Positions 1-14,504 are shown, numbered from the stretch's first letter. The stretch is DNA of 64,000 nt from Chinchilla lanigera (GCF_000276665.1 NW_004955465.1:1395901-1459900); one strand, 5' to 3'. A program made the numbers and translations. Notes: a model not told the origin generated them from the letters alone.

Positions 1-300
1 TCTCATCTGACAGAAAGGCTAATGTTGTACACGTTTTTACAGGGCTTTGGGATGAAGTTATCAGGGACTTTGCAAAGGCAGGTAGGCCACGAGCTGTCTC
101 TTTAGTCACTGAGACGGGCTGTTGTGGGGTTGGATCAGTGTCTTATTTTGAGAGGGAAGCATGTGATTTGAGACATTTCGAATTTTCCCTCTCCTCCTAA
201 TTCAATGACACATCTCTCAGTTGGGATGTATACCCTCAAAAATAACCCACCTTGAAAACTGCAGGTTTTTCAAAAGAGGGATGCATTTTAAGCCCGTCTA

Positions 301-306
301 TTTATT
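301..306 (-). terminator. Candidate distal poly(A) signal AATAAA
   Basis: Minus-strand AATAAA (AAAAAATAAATAG context) about 2.56 kb after the stop, followed by a GT/T-rich stretch (GGTGGGTTATTTTTGAGGG at about 230-250) as expected of a downstream element. It is a better cleavage context than the proximal signal. Confidence 0.35.
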
Positions 307-2727
307 TTTTCTTTTCTACCTCCCTAATTAATGTCAGTTTGTCATCTTGGAAAGTAACACAAGTTACTTCTGTTGTCACAACACTGTGGCAGAAAGAAAT
401 GTGAGAGATCTTTCTAGAGACCTCAAGGTTTTAAGGGACAGCAGAGGCACCCCCCTGCAGGCCACAGAGGGTGCTGAGCCCCAGAAGAACTGCTTAGCAG
501 TAGCCAGTCCTGAAGGCAGGTGACCTTCCCGGGGTGTGGGAGGCGCACCCCTAACTCTGAGCAGTGACTTCTGAGAAGGGTGCCCTGTGTGGAGGGGAAG
601 CGGGCAGTGCCCTGCATCTCTTTGTGCACAAAGTGGGCTGCCAGCCCAGGGCCCATGGGCACACATGCTGGCTGGTGGCTGCCTGCAGGGAGGTCCCTTT
701 GGGCCTTCTATTCCCAGGGAATCCGAGGGCCCAGAACCACAGCCAGCAGGGGAGAAGTCCAGATGACTTCTCAGGAACAAGTTCCCTTAGGACTCGCTCC
801 TGGCCAGGGAGAGCCTGGCTGTCACGGCTGTCACACCAGAGCTCCAGGTGCCAGCTGCCGCTCAGCTGTGGTTAGGGGAAGTACAACCCTCAGGCTGGGC
901 CCGGCTAGGCCAGGCAGATACCTCAGTCCGGAACACAGGCACACATGCCTGCCCCAGGGAAGTTCAACGAAAGAGCACACATCCTCTGTTCTATCATTCG
1001 CACATTCAAACGTCAGTGATCCTTTCGGGAAGACTGCGTTCACAGCCATGCTAAAATCCCGACTGTGTTTTCCCTGAATACCTCTCTGACTGCAGAAACC
1101 ATTCAGATTCAACACCCAAAGAAAACAACAATGGGGGAAAAAAAGATTTAGTGATGGTGTGTCCTCCTGGGGCTGGGCAGAGGCCAGCTTGCTCTGGACC
1201 TGGCAAGCAGGCGACAGAGGCTGGGGGTGCTGTCTCCAGAGCTGCCCTGCGCGCTCTCCGAATCCCCCCAGGCTCCTGGGTTAGTGCTGCCATGGAGCCA
1301 GAGAATTCTAGCACCTCCTTGCTGGGTGCCACATCCTAAGAGTAACTGGCTCCCACTGGGCTTGGGGTGGGGACTTGACTCTGGCATGGCCAGGCTGGCA
1401 TCTTTCTGATGCTGAGTGTGTGTGGTGGAGAGCGAGTCATTCCCCAGAAAGACCCGGTGACTCTGGAACCAGCAGAAGGGGCCAGGCAGAGCCCTGGCCT
1501 GAGAGCCCAAGAGCCAGGTCAGGAAGGAAAACAAGAAACCCTGCAGCAGGCCACTCGGGGTACCTGTTGGGAGTTTGGGGTTTCCCCCATTGCACCCCAA
1601 CCCCCAGTGTCTCTGTCAACAGAGCATTGCTTTCCTGGGGTCTTGAGGCTCAAGGAAGTTGGAGCCACATCTGATGACCCAGCATCATCAGGAGAGGGGA
1701 AGGAATCTCCCGGGATAGGCGCAGAGGGACGGCCAGGGGCAGGCGTGTCTGGCATCTGCCCCGTCTGGCCCATGTCAAGCTCTGGGCTTCTCCATAGAAA
1801 CTCTCAGTGCAAAGAAAGGAGAACGGAAGGCCACCGAGCGGTGCTGGAGGGCCAGGCCCCTGTAGCAGGGCAGCCAGACTTCCAGGAATGGTTTCTGGCC
1901 GCCACACACTGGCCCTACACCCTGAAGTCATTAACTTCCAAGCCACACAACTGCTGGCCTGGAGGTACACAGGAAGATTAAAAACATCAGCCAGGCAGAG
2001 TTTCTGGCCCTGGCCTTTCTGTCCCCTGCTCATAGATAGGGTCCTCGTGCTCCTATGCACGAGCACCAGGGGAGTTCCTTAGCAGGGGCGTTTGTGTCCC
2101 CAGTGACACTGGGCTTTCTGAACTCGCTTGGGTGAATTAATTTGCACTACGGTGACAATTCTCCCTTGGGGAGCTGCAGCCTCCTGGAAAGCAGCTCACC
2201 CTTGGCAGAAGGGACAGGGTGCACCCAGAGCCAGCCTGCCACAGCTACCCACATGCTGGGACCAGTGGGCCGCGGACTTCCCCAGAAGAGGGCCCCGCCG
2301 TCTTGTCCTCTGTGCGGATGACGCTGAGACCAGCAGGGGCAACCGAGCGGTGAGGCTCCCCCCAGCATCCCCCTCCTTGGGGACCCCCAAACCAGATGCA
2401 GTGTTGGAGCTGGTGCTGCGTCCAGAAGGCCAGCCAGATCTTGAGCTCTGCACAGTCACTCCCAGGCCAAACCCATGGCCTCTGCCTGCTCTGGATGCAA
2501 GCGACAGTCCCACGAGCACGAGGAAGGGGTGTGCAGGAGACTGGATGAACATGGTGCCTGCTGGGCCCGGAAAGAGAGAATGAGGGCCACGCCACCTCCG
2601 GGAGGTCTTCAGCCCAGGCCCCACTGGAAAGCGGGACGTGTGTTGGTACCAGAAGTAGCGCCAGCAGCTCTGACTGCGGATCGGTCACCATCATGTTTTC
2701 GCTCATAGAATCCTGATTGTGTTTCCT

Positions 2728-2733
2728 TTTATT
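2728..2733 (-). terminator. Candidate proximal poly(A) signal AATAAA
   Basis: Minus-strand AATAAA 133 nt after the PHACTR1 stop. It would give a very short 3' UTR with cleavage near 2705-2715. The downstream sequence is only weakly GT-rich. A 5'-side poly-T tract (2745-2755 on the plus strand reads as A) lies just upstream in the transcript as U. Confidence 0.3.
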
Positions 2734-2865
2734 TCTCTTCTTTTAAAAAAAAAAAGGCAGTTCCGAAGATTTACACCGGAATGGGGAAGTGAATAAATGC
2801 CAGCACTTATGGTTCTTACAGACTTATGTTTTGAAGCCAGCAGCTGCTAGGGAGGAACCCCACTG

Positions 2866-2881
2866 CTAAGGTCGGTGAAAC
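2866..2881 (-). CDS. PHACTR1: PHACTR1 terminal coding exon: FHRP and stop
   Basis: Coding part of the last exon, only 16 nt including the TAG stop at 2866-2868. The acceptor is TTCTTTGTGTCCCCAG with a good pyrimidine tract, and the first exon base G completes the Arg split by the intron, giving ...HLTR-FHRP-stop. This is the C-terminus I know for PHACTR1; the terminal residues help form the composite PP1 surface that selects dephosphorylation sites. The exon continues as 3' UTR towards lower coordinates. The match of split codon, acceptor and terminal FHRP makes the call firm despite its size. Confidence 0.93.
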
Positions 2882-4850
<1,969 letters not shown>

Positions 4851-7009
4851 TCAACCAGAGGAGTTTGGACCATGAGGCCCCATCCATGGTAAATGAAGTC
4901 CGCCGGGGAGACCTATGTGTCACACAGAGTTCAGGGCGGGGCCTTACAGGGCTCCCAACTCCTGGAACTGAATTTAGGATTCCAAGAGCTTTATTATCCC
5001 GCCAGGCCTGTTACAGGTGATAGCCAGCCTGTCTCTTGCTGCATAGCTCTGCAGAGTTTCTGGGTCTTCCCAAGAAACTTGTTCTTCTATGTGGCTGTGG
5101 GTGCCTGTCCTTCCCGCAGCGGGTGGCAGGCATCTTACAGGAAAATTTTGTCTCATTCTGGATTTATGAGTTCACTCCTGTGAACTCATAATTTAGCGCT
5201 CTCTGCAAGATGGGTTTGTAATGCATTTTATGTGTACGTATGTGTGCATGCGTGCATGTGCTTGTGTGTGTTTCAGACACATAGAAACACTAAGTGCAAA
5301 CAGCATGCAAGCTCCAGGGTATGCAGGGATGGCAATGTGTTACGGGTTTTCAGAGCAAACATTACTAATGGTAATGCTCTTCCTCAACAAGGTCAATTGT
5401 AAGGTCAGCTAACAAACACAGGGCCAAGAGAATGCAGAGCAAGGCCACATTTACACCAAGAGAGATAGGGCTGGGCCTGCTGGCTGGCTCTGGGATGAAG
5501 GACTGGTTGCAGGGATGAGGAATGAGAAGATCTTTATTTAGCTATCTCCCAATACTCTCACCCCCAAGCACCATTTCTCTGTCCTTTCACAACATCAGGC
5601 TGCCATTTCTATTCTCTCTGCCACAGGTTTATATCTTCAAGGGCAACATGGTTGCTCCCTTTAGCATACTGTCAGTTCATGTTTAGCCAATGCTGTTTAA
5701 AAACAGTTTTTCCTCCCAGCCCCAGACTGCGTTTAATGGTGTTAATGGAAGACAGAGTCCGTCAGTCTCAGCACTCAGACCTACAAAGCCAATGCACTCA
5801 GGCAAGTCCAAGTCACCAGGACCATGGTGCAGCTGCCTGACACCCTGGGCTGGTGCTGGAAGGTGCCACCTTGCTGCCACACTGGCACAGCACGAGAGGA
5901 ATGCCTGCTGCCATCAAGCAGAGTTCTGGTGGGCAGTGCAGGGCACTGGAGCAGGGCAGTAGCGGGACAGGCCAGTGGGTCCCTCTTGGCCATTGTGTGG
6001 AGATTTCCAGGGACCAGAGGCCTAGTGACTGCGGAGCGGGCCACTTGCCTAGACTCCATGTGGCTCCCCTCTATGTGGCTCTAGTCTCTCCTGAGGTAGC
6101 CATGGATTTCCCAGGGCAGAACATTTTGGCCTCAGTGATGGTCTGTTACAAAGAAGCACAGGTTTCCAAGGCATTATGGCTGTGACCGTTGTAAACAGAA
6201 TGGGGGCCATCCTGACACCAAAATGTAGGTGCAGGGACAGTTTGCGGTATAATTAAAAGCCATAAAAACACTGAATCTTGACCTGAATATTTACCATATT
6301 TACCGCAGATAAAGAGATGCCTACTCAAAATTCCCAGTTTTTGTTTCTTAGGACTAGCTGGGTTGACCCCAGGCTGTTGGGCAAGCAGTATCCTTTTGTA
6401 TGTGTGCAATGATTGGAAAGAGATGCGAAACCTGTCTTTTGTCTTTGTCTCCCCGGAAATTGTGATCTGGATGGCACCAACAGCTTGTCTATGGCAGAGT
6501 CTGCCATAGACAGTAGTAACAGAAAACTCAATGTAAGCTCTGAAGGGCAGGGGCCTCTAACTTGTGCCTGAATTCTGTGGGGCCTCAGGCACCACTGCCA
6601 CAAGTCAGTAAGGTACCATGTGCAGGAAGGGAGTGAGCCAGGACAGACCCGACTGCTGCCTGAGGGGTCTCAGGTTGAGTACGGACCATGGTACTAACGG
6701 TCAGCAGCCAGGTCCCTCCTCCGTGTGGATGAGCTTGTCCCCTGACCATGCAGGGCTTAGAATATGGACCCTCAGCCTGTGGCTGGTGGCAGCCTTGGGT
6801 ACCTACAACCTGAGGTCATTCCTTGGATGCTGAGGAAATCATCTTTGAGGCCAAAGTCAGGTTTTCTGGGAATAATGGGCTGGCAGAAGGGGGGTAGCAC
6901 TTGTATCAATCTATGGCAACAATAATATGGGTAAACAGCAGCTAAAAAAAAAGAGTAAATTAATTGAGACCCAAATTCTACTCTTTCTACAGCCTGACTC
7001 CTTGGTACA

Positions 7010-7084
7010 TTTCTTTCCTTCCTTCTTTCCCTCTTCCTTCCTTCCATCTAAGCCTGCTTGCCTGCATGCATCCATCCATCCATT
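7010..7084. repeat. TTCC/ATCC pyrimidine-rich simple repeat
   Basis: Runs of TTCC merging into CATCCATCCATCC; simple sequence, strand not meaningful. Confidence 0.8.
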
Positions 7085-8767
7085 TAGCTATCATTTATTT
7101 TATTTTGGAGAGGAAGATAGGCATTTTTTTAGCATGTAATTTTTAGGTTATTTTCAATTTGGCTGACAAAGATGACTGGTCTGTTGCTATTGGCATCAGC
7201 CACTGAGTTTTATTTTTCTCACTAGTCCATTAAAATTAAATAGAAATTTATTGAGGAAGTTTTGGGGCTGAGGGGAAGTAAATGAAAAGCGACCACCGTC
7301 CCTGGCATCTGGTCTTGGTGTGATAAAGGCTCAAGAGAAGAGAGCTTGCTTCCAGCCAGGATGTGATATGGATGTTCTGCATGCTGGCAGACACCGCGTC
7401 TCCGGGCCACAGACAGATGAGAAAGCTGCTTCCCATTTTCTAGGCTTTTCCTTATGGTCATCCGGTGCTTATACTCTCTATGCCTAACTCCTGGAGCCAA
7501 TGGCTGGGGAGGGCACACGCTAGGGTTACAAGGCCATTCTCTGGGGGTGGGAGGAAGGAGAGGAAACCAAGGGGCAAAGAGGCAATTATCCTACCTCCGG
7601 GACCTGCAAGAACTAGAAGCTATAAGAGGGTAACTGTCCATCCTGTGACCTAGCCTAGGGGACACCTAGCCTATCACTTTATGCAACTAGTCAGGTTTCT
7701 CTCTGCAAGAAATAAGAATCGAATATATGTCTAAGTAATTCCTATGATTATTAGTAAGCAACCTTGAAGTTTTGGAGACTTTGTGCATTCCAGCCATTCA
7801 CTCCATGAACTTGATGGAAATCTGACTTCAATATTTTTTTAGAATGTCTAGACCATTCCATGCCAGAAACGAGGGGCTATGACTAGTCTCTTTCTCACAT
7901 GCCTGTCACTTTAAAGGCACACTTAGAACAAGTGAATATACTTCTGTTCTTCCCTCTGCTCAGTCTCAGGAATAAATGCGCTCTGCGTCCAAAGCCTGAA
8001 TGGTCTTAGGTTGCAGAGGGACAGCTCTTGATTGCGGTACGAGCAACTGGCTGAAGTGAGGTCACTTAGTTCTTATCCTGGTGTCCTGCAGGGTGACACC
8101 AGCCAGTCACCTGATGGTTCAGGCCACATTTAGGGTATGTGGAGAAACAGGAATCATCCCCCTTAATAATTTGTATGATATTTCGGGACCACTGAATTTC
8201 TCCCTTCGCATAACATTTCTAAAAAAAAAAAAAAATGGACTAATAAACCTTTTAAAATCTAATAGGTCTCTTCACTGTCTTTGAGATTTGAATATCTTTT
8301 CTCAAGATGATCACGGTAGGAGGTTGATTGAAAACACGTTAGACAGAAGATAATGTCATTCCTTGTGTCATCAATTAATTAAACTTTTCAATATCACCCA
8401 GGAATAGCCTCAGATTTATTATTCAAGAGGCCACCTATGTAGCGTGAGGTCTCTGTGGCTCTACACTGCATTGCTAAACCATCTATTTTGGGGTTAAAAT
8501 ATGTACAAAATTCTAGCTGTTATGACTTTTATCTGAGTGCTTTCAAAACATCTGCATTAATGTTATCTGTACTTTTGGCATTTTCCTAATCTAGTAATTC
8601 ACACTGGATTTAACATAATTAAGTCAAATAATTCTTAAACACTAACAGGTAAGGCATAGTGTTAGGAAGCAAAGAAAATCCGTCTTTCCCCAGACTGCAG
8701 CACACTGCCAACTTATATTTAAATAACTATTTTGATAAATGAACTTGGGATGGGCTAATGGGGTTAT

Positions 8768-8856
8768 AATAATTTTTGTGTGTGCTGGGGATTGAAGCCA
8801 GTTTGCCGAGCATGCTAAGCTTGAGCTGTCCCACTGAGCCGCACCACCCAACCCCT
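8768..8856 (-). repeat. Old tRNA-derived SINE (ID-like)
   Basis: On the plus strand reads GTGCTGGGGATTGAA ... CCACTGAGCCGCACCACCC, the reverse of an ID-type element with decayed B box. Confidence 0.6.
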
Positions 8857-9175
8857 TTAATGAATTTTAAAAAACAAAATATTTAGCATAGCTGAAAATA
8901 TAAAATGACAGACAGCAACTTGTTTTGGGGTTGGTGGGTGTCACAAATCAAGCTGGATTGAACGTCACCAGCCCAAAGGACTGAGGGGGCAGGATGCTGT
9001 GCTGAGCACCGGTCCCCAGGGACAGTTCACTGGGTTAAAAAGCTATGCACTCTGACACCCGCAGTGAGGAACCAATGGGCTACGTGGCTTCAAGGCCACC
9101 GAGGCCACCAGAGGCAAAGGTGTGGGAAGCAGCCCACCCGCTCCTGCCCAGCCTCTGCATGGAGAACCTTCTCAC

Positions 9176-9237
9176 CTTTCGAGTTAACCGCCTCTTGATC
9201 TCTCTTTTCTCCTCTTGTTCCTCTTGCTCATTCCGAG
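9176..9237 (-). CDS. PHACTR1: PHACTR1 coding exon: charged linker between RPEL2 and RPEL3
   Basis: 62-nt exon with acceptor CTTTCAG and donor AAG|GTGAGA. Two bases finish a Pro, then 20 codons spell RNEQEEQEEKREIKRRLTRK, ending in phase 0. This highly charged segment is predicted helical and links RPEL2 to RPEL3; the KRR cluster next to the RPEL repeats resembles the basic nuclear import signals that RPEL-bound actin masks in this family and in MRTFs. The antisense strand carries a longer open frame here (9045-9680) that is only a shadow. The splice phases with the exons on both sides agree exactly, which confirms this very short exon. Confidence 0.94.
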
Positions 9238-10653
9238 CTGAAAGAAAGATCAAAGATGCTTTTGATTTCCGTACGCAGAGTTGCACACAGGTGCAGCCTT
9301 TGGGCCTTAGCAGGCTCTTGTCCAAGGACCTCAGCTTGAAAAGGGGGAGAGGACACTCGTGTCCCCTTCCCTGGCCACCCTCTGCCTGTGGGGATGGTCC
9401 CCAAACTGATTGCATTGTTTCAAGTTGGCAGCCAGAAGATGACCTTTATGGGTTTTTTTTTGTGTTTTTTTTTAACTGTCATGTGGGTTGGGTCCTCAGG
9501 CAGAAATACTGGGTTGAGAAATGGGACCGGGAGGCAAGGACGCGGTGTGTGAGCAGCGAGGGAGGGGTACGGGCAGAGACGGGCCTGGAGGGACTTGCGA
9601 GACTTCTTTCTATGCACCACACGGGGCCTCACCCCTGCCCTGGAGCCTCCCCGAAGGGGCTCACTTCCCTGCGGCCCTAGGGCCTGGGGCGCTGTCGGGC
9701 AGAACAGAAAGCGGACCTTCACCTCTGCCACCTCACTGGCCAACAGCAAACACAAAGCTGGCTGCTCCTCCAGGAATTTCAGAGTGCTCACCTTTCTCAG
9801 GCCCTGATTCCATGAATTTTGGCATCTTGTAAGAAGTCTACAGAACACATGTGCGACCAGAGTGTGGGACACAACTGCCTGCACTTTGACTCATCAGGGG
9901 TGTCTTAGGAGCAGACTTCTGAGCCGAAAGGTGCTCGGCACAGTAGGTCGGTGACTTACTCATGAGGGGTTTTAAGAGCCGGTGGTAAGGGAGTCTGGGA
10001 AAGGGGCAGAGATTTGAGGGGCAGAGAATTTGGGCTTATTTCTCCAGCTCAGCTAACTGAATGACCTTGGGTAAATCATTTCCCATCTGGGCCTTGGAAG
10101 GATTCTTTGATATTTATGGAAACATATATATCAACCTAGTGTCACCTGACTTGAAAACACCCTGACACCAACGGGTGTCCCAGCAGGCCCGTGATTCCCA
10201 CTGGGTTTAGGATGGCACAGGTGCAGGAAGCCGCAAGCCGATTCTGGGCCAGAGTGCAGTAAGGTTGTTCAGGGTGCTTGTTTCTTCACTTTGTCATTGC
10301 AATTATTGAGTTATTTGTTGAAAGCTTAATGAGTTTCCACGCTTGCAATTTATTTGTGGCTTCTGATGGTCCCAGGACAGGACAGATCTTTACACGAGGG
10401 AAACCCCTGTGCGGGGAAATGGGGTGGAATTATCCAGTGAACCATCCTGCCCTTCCTACAGGTAACTCACACCAAAGGTGCCCACACCTCCCATGAGGAC
10501 AAACAGCTGATCCCAGAGCCGATTAACACCTACGGGGATCACGACCTTGTACAAGGGCAGCACATGAAACGTCCACATCCTGTCCTGGCATGGATCACCG
10601 CCCAGTGCCACTATGACTGCTCCTTCTTTCGGATTTAAAGATCCTTTCTCCCA

Positions 10654-10887
10654 ATGCAAATTTTCCTTGGATAAAAATCCATTAAACTAGCCAGCCATCC
10701 GTAGATTGAGATGAATTTATCAATCAGAGATAATTGGGAGATAGACAGCAACACCCAGGAGGCACCCCAAGGTGGTATTTGTAAAAATGCAAATTTTTCT
10801 GGCATAAAATCTAGGAAACTGGTCAGCCATTAATATCTTAGTATGAATTCATTTATCAAAGAATCATCTGGAAGGCAGACAGCAGGA
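10654..10887. repeat. Two-copy diverged tandem duplication, period 133 bp
   Basis: Copies at about 10654-10753 and 10787-10887 share ATGCAAATTTT, ATAAAA, AAACT, CAGCCAT, TTTATCAA and AGACAGCA in the same order. Each opens with the octamer ATGCAAAT. No SINE or LTR family was recognised. Confidence 0.65.
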
Positions 10888-11050
10888 GCTGGAAGAAGGG
10901 AAACCCAGACAGCCTTGTTTGCAGGTGGGAGAAAGGAGGGAGGGTTTGGGAGTTGGCCCCACAGGCAGCTGGAGGGCACTAAAATTCACAGAGGCCACTA
11001 AGGCCACCACTCTTGGTTTACAAATGCAGATATGAAAGCCTGAGGGATGG

Positions 11051-11224
11051 CCAGGCGGGCCTGGTGGCACAGGCCTGTAATCCCAGCACTTGGGAGACTG
11101 AGGATTGCTGGGAGTTTGAGGCCAGCCTGAATTGCATAGTGAGACCAAAAAGACAAACAAAACCCCCAAAACAACAACAACAACAACAACAAAGACAACA
11201 ACAACAACAACAACAACAAAAAAG
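11051..11224 (+). mobile_element. B1 SINE with AAC-rich tail
   Basis: B1 body (CTGGTGGCACAGGCCTGTAA, TTTGAGGCCAGCCTGAATT) followed by an (AAC)n tail at 11171-11222 that replaces a plain poly-A. Confidence 0.85.
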
Positions 11225-11520
11225 AAGCAAGCAAGCCCCAGGGAGTTAAGTAACTAGTCACACCCTCCACGACTAATTAGACAAATAGTTCAATTCTTTG
11301 CCTTTTCCTGCTGTTAAGTTTTGCTTTGGGCTTAGTCCACCTTCTTATTACTGGGGACCTCAGACCCCAAACTCTACACACCCCTTCTGAGCTTGAAGGT
11401 GGCATTCTTTGCCAGAACTGAGAGAGTGTGGAGCCCCCATTTCCTTTGTGTGATTCCTTGGTCCTTCTGGGATGTGGGACCCCAAGTGACCACTTACGGA
11501 ATCCAAAACTTTAGTTCAAA

Positions 11521-11746
11521 GCCCAGTGTGGTAGAGCACACCCGTAATCCCAGCACTCTGGAAGGCTGAGGCAGGAGGATAGAAACTTTGAGCCCAGACT
11601 GGGTAATTTAGTGACTTAGTAAGTCCCTGTTTCAAAAATGAAAAATAAAAAGAGGACTGGTGATGTAGTTCAGTGCTAAGGGCCCAGGTTTAATCCCCAG
11701 TACTGCAAGATAAGACAAGATAAGACAAAACAAAACAAAACAAAGC
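11521..11746 (+). mobile_element. B1-ID dimeric SINE
   Basis: Left monomer is 7SL/B1-like; right monomer reads GACTGGTGATGTAGTTCAGT ... TTTAATCCCCAGTACTGCAA; tail is (AAGAT)n and (AAAAC)n. Confidence 0.85.
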
Positions 11747-12058
11747 CATTTACAAACCCAGTGTCAAGAATTCTCAGGTAGAAGATGCCAAGATAATCCA
11801 GTAAACAAATAAGAGGCCAGACATGGCCCATGATGTGACTGTCATGGGGCGGGGGTGGGGGCGCATCAGAGTATCTTCATTATGTGCTCAGATGGGCACA
11901 AGGTCTCCCTGGCTGAAGATAAAAGGAAGGGATGGTCGGGGTGGGGCTGCAAGCCAAAGACTCCAAGCTGGACCTCAAGCCAGCCTCCACACTCCAGACC
12001 TAGCAGCTCTTCCAGTGACTTAAAGCCCAGAAAATGAGATCTATTTATATTTTTCATT

Positions 12059-12210
12059 TATTTGATCCTGGGCATTGAACTCAAGACTTTCACCCTGAGC
12101 TATATCCCTAGCACTGTCTTTATTTTGAGACAAGTTTGTTAAGTTTTACTAGGCTGCTCAAGCAATTCTCCTGCCTCAATCACCCAGATTATATCTGCGT
12201 GCCAAGGCTA
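12059..12210 (-). mobile_element. B1-ID dimeric SINE, diverged
   Basis: Reverse-oriented ID part (ATCCTGGGCATTGAACTCAA) then B1 part (CAATTCTCCTGCCTCAATCA). Confidence 0.7.
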
Positions 12211-13447
12211 ATACGTTTTAGAACAAACTGCTTGAGGATGTTTTCTTATCTCACTAGACATTTCTTGTTTAGCAAATCAAAAGATTAATACACAAAGAAA
12301 CTTAAATTTAAAGAAACTGATTTAGAAAACAGCTGCAGGATCAGGATGCAGAGAAAAATAAAAACCTATATGAAAAACACAAGTTTTTTTTTTTTTGAAA
12401 AGTCTCTTGAAACCGGGACAGGATCAACCTGTTTGAACTTGGTCAAGGACTTCTCTAATTTGCATCTATTAGACCAGGACACGAAAGAAGAAAGAAGAGA
12501 ATAAAAGAAAAGCTTGGGGGTGAACTTTGGAAATTACTCCGTCAGTCGCTCCGGGCTTACAGACACAGGTAGCAAAGCCCAAGCACCACTGTGCTGCGTG
12601 CTTGTGATCTATCTCCCAGGTCGGGGCAAGCCGAGGGTGAGCCGGGCGTTTGAGGCCTCTTTGCGTGAGCCTCACCGCTGCTGGATGTGACTGTCTGCTG
12701 AAACCCAGTCTCAGGAGGTCGGTGCCCTCTTTGAGCTTAGGCAATGGCTCAGAAGCCTCCAAATCCAATTCAGATGCATGGATACGCTGTGCAGAGATTC
12801 TCAGAGGCCACAGAGCCATGACAGCTACCAGCGTGGGTTGGACAGAAGTGGGGCGGAAGCCTGATGGTCTGATTTCTGATTTTATTTATTTTATTTTTTA
12901 TAAGTTTTTCCATGTTTTCTTACTCAAAAAGCTTCATCTTTGATTTAGCCTTCTGACTGTGTTTGTGCCTTCAACACTTTCACTACGATTTTCTGCTCTT
13001 CCGTAAGGAAAACACACTTGATCCTGTTGTGGCCACCCTAGGCACACACGGCGCCTCTGTGAGCCCTGCGGACGCTTCTTCGTTTTAGACAATCTCCTAA
13101 GAACCTTAGGCCAACAGAAAGCCTGCCAGGGCACACACCGAGTGCAGATTTGGGGCCTTCCCTGGGGCGCGGACAGCCTAGTTTTGTGAGAGGCTGTGTT
13201 GTAGAAGCCTATGACTGTATGTCAAGCGCGGGACCACTGTGGAAGCCTCTAGACACCATCCCCAGAAGAGGCTGATTTCTGATTTTAGGAATCAGGGTTC
13301 ACCTGTCTTCTCCTCTTCCCAGCAGTGGATCATTTAGAATGGATCGGGTCTCAGACTGGGGCTGCAAACAGGGACAAATGCTTCTCTGACCACGGTAATC
13401 TCAGGAAAGGTTCTAAGCACACTGTACAGTCTAGAGGATTTAGAAAC

Positions 13448-13652
13448 TTATTTATTTATTTATTTGATACTAGAGATTGAATCCAGGGTCTTCACACTCT
13501 GCTACATCCCCAGCAACTCTCCACCTCTTTTAAAAATTTCGAGACAGTCTCACTAAGTGATTAAGTTGCCCAGGCTGGGCTAGAACTTGCAATCCTCCTG
13601 CCTCAGCTTCCCAGAGTTCAGGGATTACAGGCATCTGCCACCTAGCCTGGCT
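13448..13652 (-). mobile_element. B1-ID dimeric SINE with TTTA tail
   Basis: Starts with (ATTT)n, the reversed A-rich tail, then GATTGAATCCAGGGTCTTC and a full B1 body ending GGCATCTGCCACCTAGCCTGG. Confidence 0.85.
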
Positions 13653-14398
13653 GCTTAGAAAGTGTCCTCATGGATGAGCATAATTATACACACACATCCT
13701 TAGGTGCACTAAGGACTGAGGCAGACCGGCCCTGAACACAGTCCACACCTGGCACTTGGGAAGCGGCTTCTGGGAGGCTGAGGCCCAGCCAGGTGAGCAG
13801 AGGCAGAGGGGCGCCCTGCAGGGGCTGCTCTCCCACTCGCCGAGCCTCCAGCTACGGCGAGTGCTGCTGTGACCTCTCAGCAAAAGGGCAAGTGCTGACC
13901 CAGTCACGAGGCCTAAGGAGGGAGGGTAGCAAAGTGCAATTGAGAGCATCTTAGGTTGGTTTCCGTGGAAATACCCAGCTAGAGCAAGGTCACACGCACG
14001 TGACAGGAGTGTGTGCGTGTGCATGGGTGCGTGTCTGTAGAACATATCTAGAAAACTGTGCAGCACATACTTCTCTTTTTTGGAGAAAAATTAATGGGTG
14101 GTTTTGGGTTGGAGGAAAAAGGGTCATAAATTAAACTAAAAATATTATTTGTTGACAAAAATGCTTGATTTCTTTCAGTAGTTCGTACTCTAGTTTTTCA
14201 GTACCCAGTGGCTTCTCCATATATATCCAAATACACCCTGTGTCCTGCACCAAAGAAGGGGTTCATGTATTTTTCTGCTGGTGGCCTCAGTGACAGCCAG
14301 TTTTTCCTGAATGAGAGCGATGAACCCTGACAGAGGACAGAGGGACACAAGGCATGTTCGCTGGGAACTGCTGCCTTGGACTGCAAACTCTCTGTTTC

Positions 14399-14504
14399 TT
14401 TTTTTGTTTGTTTGTTTTTGTTTTTCTCCAGTACAGGGAACCGAACTCACGACCTTGCGCTTGCCAGGCAGGCGCTTTTGCCGCTGAGCTAAATCCCCAG
14501 TCCC
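14399..14504 (-). mobile_element. Young ID-type SINE, copy 1 of a tandem pair
   Basis: Reversed T-rich tail then ACCGAACTCACGACCTTGCG and CCGCTGAGCTAAATCCCCAG, an intact tRNA-derived SINE with A and B boxes. Near-identical copies occur at 14520, 28772, 36844 and 48644. Confidence 0.88.

Larger units (their letters stand above)
1..2865 (-). other. PHACTR1: PHACTR1 3' UTR and downstream flank (end of transcript not fixed)
   Basis: Non-coding sequence 3' of the PHACTR1 stop. It is GC-rich between about 400 and 2700, and because of that several frames on both strands stay open for 100-190 codons (for example plus-strand 1409-1981). None has a family match I recognise, and the frames overlap one another, so I treat them as chance. 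No interspersed repeat was recognised here, unlike most of the window, which fits a long retained 3' UTR. The transcript end could lie near 2.7 kb or near 0.3 kb depending on which poly(A) signal is used. The next gene downstream in other mammals (TBC1D7) was not seen. Confidence 0.6.

Noticed and set aside
1409..1981. 190-codon plus-strand frame in the 3' UTR region
   Set aside because: Low-complexity composition, overlapping frames on both strands, no recognised domain.
1..2700. 3' end of the neighbouring gene TBC1D7
   Set aside because: Expected downstream by synteny, but no exon with TBC-domain peptide was seen.
9045..9680. 211-codon plus-strand frame
   Set aside because: It overlaps the PHACTR1 linker exon in antisense and runs through T-rich intron; a shadow of GC-rich sequence.
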